Assembly (NCBI RefSeq): GCF_902459465.1
Contig: NC_047064.1
Location: 3,870,762 to 3,934,761 of the forward strand
Source of the DNA: Asterias rubens
Lineage: Eukaryota > Echinodermata > Asteroidea > Forcipulatida > Asteriidae
Length of the DNA stretch: 64,000 bases
Direction: 5' to 3'
Below, in pieces: positions 57,001 to 64,000 of the stretch. Position numbers and translations under genes: made by a program. The first letter of the stretch is position 1. Each line of letters opens with the position of its first letter. The notes beneath the pieces were generated by a model. It did no database searches and was not told the DNA's origin. It saw nothing but the letters and a program-made list of their open reading frames with translations.

Positions 57001-58669
57001 CACATGTCTCAAATTGTATATTCCGATTACAGACTACTTTCCCTGCGCTTCAATAACAGCTCCAGATTTTTGGCAATATCTCGAATACACTACAAATTTG
57101 TTAAAACAATCGGATGGTGGTTTCAAAAACCAAAGGTTTACCTTGCCTTTAATCTGTTCATGTCTCTGTTTCTCCCCCAAGGCCCTCCTGCCGCTTATCT
57201 AGCCACACCAGCTGACGTCATTAAGACCAGGCTACAGGTTGTTGCCAGGAAGGGACAGCAGACGTACTCCGGAGTCACTGACTGCATCCGTAAGATCTAT
57301 GCACAGGAAGGCTTTAGAGCGTTCTTCAAGGGTGGGCCAGGTTAGTCGCATCCAGGCATGGTATTCTGTCTACTCTAGTCTGATTTCCAACACACAAAAA
57401 AACAGCAAAATTTTGGTAGAATGGGTTAACGCTTTAGAGACCATATTGGTCTCACAAGCGTCTTGTACCAAAATGCCCATGGCAACGGCAAACACGTATA
57501 CACTGTGTGTTAGCATTGTATGCTCAGTTCTGTGAAAAAAAATCACAGGCATACTACTCGGATGGGATTCGATCCCACGACCCTTGTAATTCTAGAGCAG
57601 TGTCTTACCAACTAGACTACCGAGGTTAGACTGCTAGAGGCAGTTCGAATCCTATGTTTTAGCCGCAGGTACTGCAAACGATTTAATAGATGTATTAATT
57701 ATATTAACTTTGGGTTTATTAGCACTGTATGCTTGGTACTTTCCCCGAGTTCTGTGAACAAAATCACATGAGTAATATGCCTACGGTACATGTAGGTGTT
57801 CTGTTTAATTTTTAATGTATATTGGTCTATATTGTTACAATTTTAAATGTTTTTTCCCTGTTTAAATATCCGGGGCCAGCCAGAAAAGCAGGTTGGCTCC
57901 GTATGTTTTGTTTTTAATCAGATGTGTCCTGGTTTTTTACTAAAAATTAATTGATTTGATAAAAATGTTGTTCTGTTTTTTAGCCCGTGTGTTTAGATCG
58001 TCACCGCAATTTGGCGTCACCCTTATGACATATGAGATCCTGCAGAGAAGTCTCTACATCGACTTTGGAGGACAGTAAGTTTAACAGTGTAGAAGTGTCA
58101 AAGGGTGTCACGGCCGAACAGTTTGAGCGTTCAATTCAAGTTCTGGTTGTTAAATCATCGGGATGTTGGTTAGAATCCCCGGTCATGACACTCTCTTCAC
58201 TCTCTCATAGCCGTCTTCACCCAGGGGTATAGTGGGTTCCTTCGAGGGTAGAGGTTAATATTGTGTTTGAAAAAGCCTTCGGAGCACCATGGCAGCCTGG
58301 GGCTGTATACTCCCCAGTAAGCTGAGAAAGATCAAAGGAATGTTTTATTATTATTATTATTCGCCCAGACCTACCAATCATAATTGTTAAGTTTCCATTA
58401 TGTAATTTTCTAAATCCACCTGAGTAAAAGCATTGCTTTCTGAAAAATGAGTCTTATTATTTTTTATGTATTTGTGTTTTTTCCGCAGACGTCCAGAGGG
58501 TTCGACGCACAAGGCAAGCACCCATGTAGCAGACCTGCCTCCTGTCAACCCCGATCATCTTGGAGGACTCCGGCTAGCCGTCGCCACCTTCTCTGGTGTC
58601 GAAACCAAGTTTGGCTTGTTCCTACCTAAATTTAGAAACCCTGTCGCAGCCGCCGCGCAAAGCAGCTAG
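45076..58669 (+). CDS. SLC25A12/13: Mitochondrial Ca2+-binding aspartate/glutamate carrier (aralar/citrin), complete, 16 coding exons
   Basis: Coding exons: 45076-45117, 46606-46662, 47337-47479, 48197-48312, 48522-48661, 49905-50051, 50834-50972, 52171-52264, 52641-52795, 54308-54460, 54900-55033, 55799-55939, 56440-56578, 57182-57340, 57984-58074, 58489-58669. Sum 2031 nt, 676 aa (human aralar 678, citrin 675). The carrier swaps matrix aspartate for cytosolic glutamate plus a proton at the inner membrane, driving the malate-aspartate shuttle. The N-terminal half holds EF-hands; the loop DQTKDGLISFIE (residues 76-87) is a full Ca2+ ligand set. The C-terminal half has the three carrier signatures YPIDLVKTR (from 352), NPLEIVKIR (from 450) and TPADVIKTR (from 542). 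The tail [17 protein letters not shown] is typical. Vertebrates have two paralogues; this looks like a single ancestral type. Met8 is an alternative start. TAG at 58667-58669. Confidence 0.97.
46145..46520 (+). repeat. MITE family B, copy 3 (carrier intron 1)
   Basis: Starts TTAAAGCCATTGGACCCTTT, ends GGTCCAATGGCTTTAA. It is inserted inside a truncated family A copy, whose remnants flank it (about 46085-46144 and 46521-46572). Confidence 0.85.
47620..47890 (-). mobile_element. tRNA-derived SINE, head-truncated (carrier intron 3)
   Basis: TATATAGCGCACGTATCTACC tail at left, CACCGGGGCGAACCCTTTCT in the body; ends at CGTCCCATCCGAAAGAC without the tRNA-like head. Confidence 0.75.
48998..49212 (+). 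mobile_element. tRNA-derived SINE head leading into a minisatellite (carrier intron 5)
   Basis: Head GAGTCGTGGCCAAGCAGTTA, B-box region GTTGGAGTCCCGG, then CATAAAAGAACCCAGAACAC. The body passes directly into the 86-bp tandem array. Confidence 0.72.
49210..49812 (+). repeat. 86-bp minisatellite, about 7 copies, derived from SINE body
   Basis: The landmark TACAGTGGAA recurs at 49291, 49377, 49463, 49549 and onward at 86-bp steps. Each unit contains GGGTTAACCCCAGTGTTTCT, AGCAAGCACCCTTGTTTACA and TTTCCTCAGGCTTGCAAGC. It lies in intron 5 of the carrier gene, ending about 90 bp before exon 6. Confidence 0.88.
50425..50520 (-). mobile_element. SINE head fragment (carrier intron 6)
   Basis: GCCAGGATTCGAACCCACAT and GACCACTTGGCCATCGGGCC are the reverse B and A boxes. 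Confidence 0.6.
51581..51947 (-). repeat. MITE family B, copy 4 (carrier intron 7)
   Basis: Starts TTAAAGCCATTATACACTTT and ends AAGTGTATAATGGCTTTAA, so both termini carry the same T-to-A change at matching positions. Interior contains CATGTCATGACACGGCGAAA. Confidence 0.85.
52276..52463. repeat. About 33-bp tandem repeat (carrier intron 8)
   Basis: Units of the form CCAATCATATCACTAAAACTGCCAAGCT are repeated about six times, alternating AATCATATC and AATCGTATC versions, which suggests a two-unit higher-order repeat. It begins right after the exon 8 donor. Confidence 0.8.
53047..53406 (+). repeat. MITE family A copy in carrier intron 9
   Basis: The body and right end (GTGTCCACTGCCTTTAA) are intact. 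The left terminus is replaced by a run of G residues at 53034-53046. Confidence 0.8.
53804..54179 (-). repeat. MITE family B, copy 5 (carrier intron 9)
   Basis: Starts TTAAAGCCATTATACACTTT and ends AGTGTCCAATGGCTTTAA. Close relative of the copy at 51581. Confidence 0.85.
55200..55330. repeat. Inverted repeat in carrier intron 11
   Basis: ATTTTAGCATGTCAAACGTATT and AATACGTTTGTACATGCTAAAAT are inverted copies around CCAGTACTTATATGAAATACC. Likely a MITE. Confidence 0.6.
56865..56940 (-). mobile_element. SINE head fragment (carrier intron 13)
   Basis: GGCCGGATTCAAACCCAGAA, then GACCACTTGATCACGATGGC. Only the tRNA-like part remains. Confidence 0.5.
57550..57650 (-). repeat. tRNA-like repeat (carrier intron 14)
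   Basis: The minus strand reads TCGGTAGTCTAGTTGGTAAG (A-box-like) and GTGGGATCGAATCCCAT (B-box-like). The acceptor arm does not close well, so it is taken as a tRNA-derived repeat, not a tRNA gene. Confidence 0.5.
58109..58362 (+). mobile_element. tRNA-derived SINE variant (carrier intron 15)
   Basis: Head GTGTCACGGCCGAACAGTTT, B box TTAGAATCCCCGG, divergent body and a TTATTATTATTATT tail. Confidence 0.65.
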
Positions 58670-59790
58670 TGACGGAATGTTTGTTTTTGAAGAATTTAAA
58701 AGTAGGAGCGTGTAGATAATTGTGAGTACAAGGGAGGTAAGGAGGGGCTGGACAGTTCCTTGGTTGAACCATTGAATCGGATAAGGAACAAAAGTGGTGT
58801 GACTTAAATACTTTTAAGGCACTGGTTAGTTTTTTATTTAGTTTTTTTCTGGGAAACCCAACAAGCATTCTATACACCAATCCGGGCGCCCAAATGTTGG
58901 GCACCGCGCGCCATTTGCTGCGGTGTCTTCAGTGTCTAGATTATGCACAAAGACACCGCAGTTGTTAATTTTGTTCAATAGATGGCACTACCAATTTTGT
59001 TTCGTCGGATTGGTCTATGGGTTGTCTGTTAACCTAACTCAAACTACGAGTGTTCAATTGCGTTTAAACCTAGGATTTGACTGACCCTCATTAATCTTTG
59101 TGAAAATTCTGTCTGTTATTTTTTTGGTTTTTGTCTGTTTGAGATAGCATTAGCATTTCATTGTTGTCTCAACAGTGCAAACTTGCAGAGTAAGTTTGTA
59201 AAAAAATAATTGTCACAAGTGCATTTTTAATTTTAATTTTTGTTTGCCAAGTTTCTGATTGTGATAATATTTCAGTGAATATTTATCACCGAAATTTGTA
59301 ATGAATGATACATGTTGCCAACATAAACATTTGCTTGAAAATCTAATGTATTATAAATTTGTCTAGGAGTAAGAAATATAAAGGAAAAAATATGGATGCC
59401 CGTGCCGCACAAGCTTGACTACTGAGCTAGAGCAGTTGTCTTTGATAGAGCAGTCAGCAGCTCTATTGTATTTGGTAATGATAAGGCTTGCTTTCAGAGA
59501 GGCTCAAATCATTCTCTTTTGATGTGAATTATCTTTTAAATCGGGAAACTTGTTGGTGCTTTGTGCAGCTGAGTAGAATCTTGAATGGTTGGTTTAATCT
59601 CTTGTTTGAGAAGGAGATAAGAGTGCGGTGTAAAAGACGAGTATACTGTTTTACCCATTGTGTTAATTTACAGGAAGTGGAATAGCGCCCTCGCTTGCTA
59701 TTCAGAAGGATTACATCATCCACCTCTTGATAAATTTGATGGTAGTATCTGCAGATTTGTTACTGTTGCATGCAATAAAGGCCAATGCTT
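58670..59790 (+). other. 3' UTR of the carrier gene
   Basis: No coding exon follows the TAG at 58669. AATAAA signals occur at 59774-59779 and again near 60165; either could define the transcript end. The stretch includes a short GC-rich hairpin at about 58885-58965 in which GCGGTGTCTT and AAGACACCGC are inverted copies. Confidence 0.45.
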
Positions 59791-60532
59791 GCTATTTGAC
59801 AAGATTTATCCACACGTTACGTGGAAAAGTGTTATTTATTGCAATTTGCAGGCGAGGCAAATATGTGTTCAGGTGAACTCCTTCTGCACTGGGACATGTT
59901 GAAATTGTTTCAAAATGTTGTCGAAAGACTTCGGTATTGCTATGGCAAGGGAATTCAACAAACTATGTTGTGAACAAGTTGTGCCCAAAATGTGCGAGCA
60001 TAAATTCAGCATTTGATATCTATCCTGCAAGGTTGAAAAAATTATTGTAATTTTGAAAAAATTATTGTAATTTATTTTTGCCATTTTAAATGGAGAGACA
60101 GTACTTTTTACATTTTTTTTCACAAATCAATTATTAAATGACAGGGTGTTTTATTATAAATGAATAATAAATTCCAGCTCCTTTAAAATCAAATTTAATA
60201 TGTTTTGGGGTGTGAATATAGAGATAAAGAAGACGTTTCCAGAAGGATTTACTCAAAAATGTATAGTAATGAAGTTAGAGTCGATTTATCATATATAATC
60301 CACCTTTATAGAAACGTGAGGCTTCTTAAATAACCAAGAACAATAGTTTAAAAAAGTGAATGTTGTATAAATTGCAGTGACAGTGTGCACTTGGGATACA
60401 GGCAAATGCCTGTTTTAGAACCACTCAAATAATTGAAAGAATAGCTGGAAGCAAATAAGTTTTTTTTTGTGGCTGTTCGGACAGAATCATTTTGTAAGAT
60501 GCTTACTACTGTAACCATCTCTATAACAAGTT

Positions 60533-60890
60533 CAAAGACACTGGACACTATTGGTAATGGACCCTTCCCATGAAATATGCTAATTACATTCACGCATGCG
60601 AATGTGTATCTCAACATTTGCATAAAATAACAAACCTGTGAACATTTGAGCTCAATTGGTCGTCAAATAGGTGGAAGAATAATGGAAGAAAAAACGCCCT
60701 TGTCACATGAAGTTGTGTGCTTTCACATGCTTGATTTCGAGACCTCAAAATCTAATTCTGAGGTCTCGAAATCAAATTCCTTGGAAAATTACTTATTTCT
60801 CGAAAAGGTCATTACTTCAGAGGGAGCCATTTCTTACAATGATTTATACTATCAATAGCTCTCCATTGCCTGTTAACATGAAAGTTTTTG
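60533..60890 (+). repeat. MITE family A, 3'-decayed copy
   Basis: Left end CAAAGACACTGGACACTATT, then the usual body and hairpin; the right end is lost after CCATTGCCTGTTAAC. Confidence 0.75.
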
Positions 60891-61392
60891 GTATGGGCAG
60901 GAAGTGCCTGCTGGTTTTGGCATGGTACAATTCATTTTGTATTTTGGAATGATTAACATAATATGATATTAACACAACATGGAAACTGTTTATTATTCCC
61001 CTTTTGTTCAACTACAAAACACCCAGTACATTTTAGCTGCTTGGTGTTCTCAAACTGGGTCACTAGTTTGTTTTTTTGCATGCTTTAAAAAAAATTTGTT
61101 TTTAAGACAACAAAATATCAGGCATGCCTGGACAGTTTCTTTAATGGTTTTTCTTACTTCTTATTCAAATGTATATTTTAATATATTTAAATGAATTGTA
61201 CATTAGAATCTAGTCTTTGAGAAAATGGAACTGATGTGTTAGTTCAAACCGAATGAAGAATTAAAATGAAATGATTTTTCATTGTCAAAAGTTGTTTTTC
61301 CTTTCTACATTCGTGTCTGAGTTTTTGTTTGATTTATATTTGTCAAGAAAAGATGTAAAAAGAAAGTTGGTCAGATTATGGCTCTGGCAAGG

Positions 61393-61764
61393 TTAAAGAC
61401 ACTGGACACTATTGGTAATTGTGAAAGACTAGTCTTCACAGTTGGTGTATCTCAACATATGCATACAGTAACAAACCTGTGAAAATATGAGCTCAATCGG
61501 TTGCTAGGTTCTGAGATAATGAAAGAAAAATACACCCCTGTCGCACCATGATCACACGAAGTTATGTGCTTTCAGATGCTTTATTTCGAGACCTCAAATT
61601 CTAACTCTGAGGTCTCAAAAATCAAAATCATGGAAAATTTCTTGAAAACTATGTCACTTCAGTGGGAGCCGTTTCTCACAATGTTTTATTATATCAACCT
61701 CTCCCCATTACTCGTAATCAAGAAAGGTTTTATCATGATAGTAATTATTTTCAGTAATTACCAA
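61393..61764 (+). repeat. MITE family A, near-complete copy
   Basis: Starts TTAAAGACACTGGACACTAT; the last terminal bases are lost after AGTAATTACCAAAAG. Confidence 0.75.
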
Positions 61765-62036
61765 AAGCAACACGCTCAGCAACAGCCATAGCAGCAGCTG
61801 TACACACCAATTTGGATACAGCCTTAGTGTTGGTTTTACTTTGGGTTTTTTTTTAAGTTTAATTTTTTCCCATCCCTCTAGTTTTCATTTGTACACATCC
61901 TTGCCTGTAAAGTTTCCATCTTATTGGTTGCGTTCTGGAGGAATCAACTAGTCCAGGGCTTTGAAGCTATCCATTCGACTTGGGACAGCATTTCAGATTG
62001 AAATATTTGGGTTGGTACATGTATAAACTTAAGTCG

Positions 62037-62192
62037 AATTTGAAACTTTGCATGGTGGAAATGTGATGTAGAAAGGTTTGCGGTAACACCATGTAATGAC
62101 TATCTCTAATGAGTTGTGGTGATCCTGAAAAGAACCGTTGGTTTCAACTCGACGTTTCAATCGGTATGCTCTGATCGTCTTCTGGAAACTTA
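62037..62192 (+). repeat. Dispersed repeat family K, copy 3
   Basis: AATTTGAAACTTTGCATGGT ... CTCTGATCGTCTTCTGGAAA, near-identical to copy 2. Confidence 0.65.
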
Positions 62193-63684
62193 ATAAATCA
62201 GTGAGCTTGCCGTAGGAAACTTTTTTTTCTTTCTCTCCAACAACCAATTCAGTAGTTTTTAATATAATAAATACAACCACACTCTGAATAATTCTTGTAA
62301 TGATTTCACAAACCAGAAAAAAAAGTGTTTGCAAATAGTTGAAGATAATTAGTTGCAACGTAGCATATCAAAGTATTTTTGTTGTGTGGTCAACAATTCC
62401 CTTTAATGCTATTGACACTAACGAACACAAGATCACAAAATAAGAACAGTCCAAGATAATGAGGTACTTTTAATGATAAAATACCAAATTTATTCATACA
62501 AATACTGTCTTGTTGCATAAAATACCATGCATGGTATCATCAGTTAAAGATCCAATCTAGCAAAATTGTTAATTTCTATGCAGTGATGTGCATTTGGAAA
62601 GAAATATCTTCTTTTATAATCTTAAGTTCCTCAAACTTCAGTTTTAGTAAATTGTTTATGTAACTACAGTTTTAAGAGAAATTTGTCACATTTTAATAAA
62701 ATGCCATAAAAACTAAAAAATACATAAAACAATGTTACTTTGAAATTAAATCTACATCATTCACACTTTCTAATGGAATAAAGATTCAGAGTAGCAAAGT
62801 TAAACATCTGACAAACTTCTCTGAAAAATTTGTTGAAGAATATTAAAATATAACATGACTATCCTACTATATTTTAAAACCGATACCTTAGTCTAATCAA
62901 AATAACTTAGTATCGAGAAATTTATATTCATTCCATTTTAATAACAATATTAGTGTCCATATGGCGTGTTTGATGCTAAGCACAATGGCAGAATTTGTAA
63001 AACCGGAAGCCTTTGTTTTATCAACACAGAATATCAAGAAAAAATATTTGAATAGTTATTTTCTTGCTATTTTTCCAATTACCCGTTTGATGCTTCACAC
63101 AAGTTTCTACACTAACTTAACTGTATTTTTCTTCTTCTTATCAATAGGAAGTGAAACACACTGTTGATGATCTTTTTCAAAAATATTCTTTGGTTTGTTT
63201 TAAATAATGATTTCCTTTCCAGGCTCAATTTGTCAAACACAGAATTCTTTTCTTTGTCGCTCCTCTATCGAATAGTCTACCTACAACATTACACTAATCT
63301 TGGTGTGGTAGCCCAACATGGGAAATTTGCCGAGTATCAATGTAGAAGTAGACTGTTTCTCTACAAAGGTTCAAGAAAGGACTTGAATCCCTTTTTTTGC
63401 ATATTTTGTTGTGTGATTTGTCTCATCATACAACCACTGTGATTTTGCTAGCAGCAGGAAATGCAGGAAATGGGTATAAAGAAGTTCAACATTAACTTGG
63501 TCATAAATTATAAAATTAATCAAAGAAAACTCTTATTACACAGTGGTTATTTTGTTAAAAATTAACACAAAATTTAACACCCCTTAATAGGCCCCCATGC
63601 TTACATTGTTAAGAAAAATAAGACGAAATAAGGATTTTGTGTTCGGGAGAGACAAAAATTGTTCTTCAAAAATTCTGTCCAATA

Positions 63685-63861
63685 AACCTTTATCATGGTG
63701 CAGCCATCTTGAAATTGTCCCACTGATATCAATGTTACCAAAAACCGAGGCTGGAAGAACAAAAAAGTCTGGTTCCGATTTGCTGAATGATTATTAGCAT
63801 TCATTATTGTTATTGGATGCGAGGATCATGACCAAGATGGAGGTAGCCTGATAAAGGTATA
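63685..63861. repeat. MITE family J, copy 2
   Basis: Imperfect inverted ends ACCTTTATCATGGTGCAGCC and GGTAGCCTGATAAAGGT; centre AGCATTCATTATTGTTATTG shared in reverse with 36519-36685. Confidence 0.6.
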
Positions 63862-64000
63862 TAATATGATGACGAGGGCTCCATCATTTCATCTCTGCAT
63901 TCCATTAAATCAATTCCAATAAATAATAGCCAACTTTAACTCGGGCATTTAATTTAAATTCAAAACCCTCTTTTGAAATAAGTGATTTTGGAAAAAAATA

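Larger units (their letters stand above)
59791..64000. other. AT-rich tail of the window with repeats, no gene seen
   Basis: Apart from two family A MITEs, a family K repeat and a family J MITE listed separately, nothing resembling a coding exon was found on either strand. Open frames are short and AT-biased. Confidence 0.55.

Overview
This is a 64 kb stretch of animal nuclear DNA with small exons, GT-AG introns, long AT-rich introns and intergenic DNA, and very dense short inverted-repeat (MITE-like) elements and tRNA-derived SINEs. Protein similarity (RSU1, HAT1, mitochondrial aspartate/glutamate carrier, HIG1 protein) fits a deuterostome invertebrate. The repeat style and gene sequences suggest an echinoderm, most likely a sea star; this is an inference, not proven by any single feature.

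Layout. 1-643 (minus): 5' part of a P-loop sulfotransferase-like gene that runs off the left edge. 5253-5431 (plus): last coding exon of a HIG1-domain (HIGD1) gene. 5432-14615: about 9 kb with no recognised gene, filled with MITEs, SINE pieces, a foldback element and a 24-bp minisatellite. 14616-21750 (minus): complete RSU1 (Ras suppressor protein 1), 8 coding exons, 276 aa. About 22.1-32.6 kb (plus): a spliced, apparently non-coding gene divergent from RSU1. From 25.2 kb on, seven introns each carry one long box C/D snoRNA-like element of about 210-242 nt, and host exons alternate strictly with them. 34929-44381 (minus): complete HAT1 (type B histone acetyltransferase catalytic subunit), 10 coding exons, 407 aa, with one more snoRNA-like copy in intron 7. 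45076-58669 (plus): complete SLC25A12/13-type Ca2+-regulated aspartate/glutamate carrier, 16 coding exons, 676 aa, head to head with HAT1. 58670-64000: its 3' UTR, then repeats.

The most unusual feature is the snoRNA-host-like gene. The elements share a GTGATGA C box, a CTGA D box and a closing stem that differs between subfamilies yet stays complementary (CTGCCC/GGGCAG, ACCC/GGGT, GCCC/GGGC). A multi-intron block has been tandemly duplicated. The only open frame seen in the host exons is a 56-codon ORF that stops just before an exon junction, as in nonsense-decay-prone snoRNA hosts of other animals. HAT1 and the carrier form a divergent pair about 0.7 kb apart; as I recall, the human orthologues HAT1 and SLC25A12 are also divergent neighbours, so this may be ancient microsynteny. 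The genes otherwise have unrelated jobs: cell adhesion signalling (RSU1), histone H4 acetylation (HAT1), malate-aspartate shuttle (carrier) and respiratory-chain assembly (HIG1 protein).
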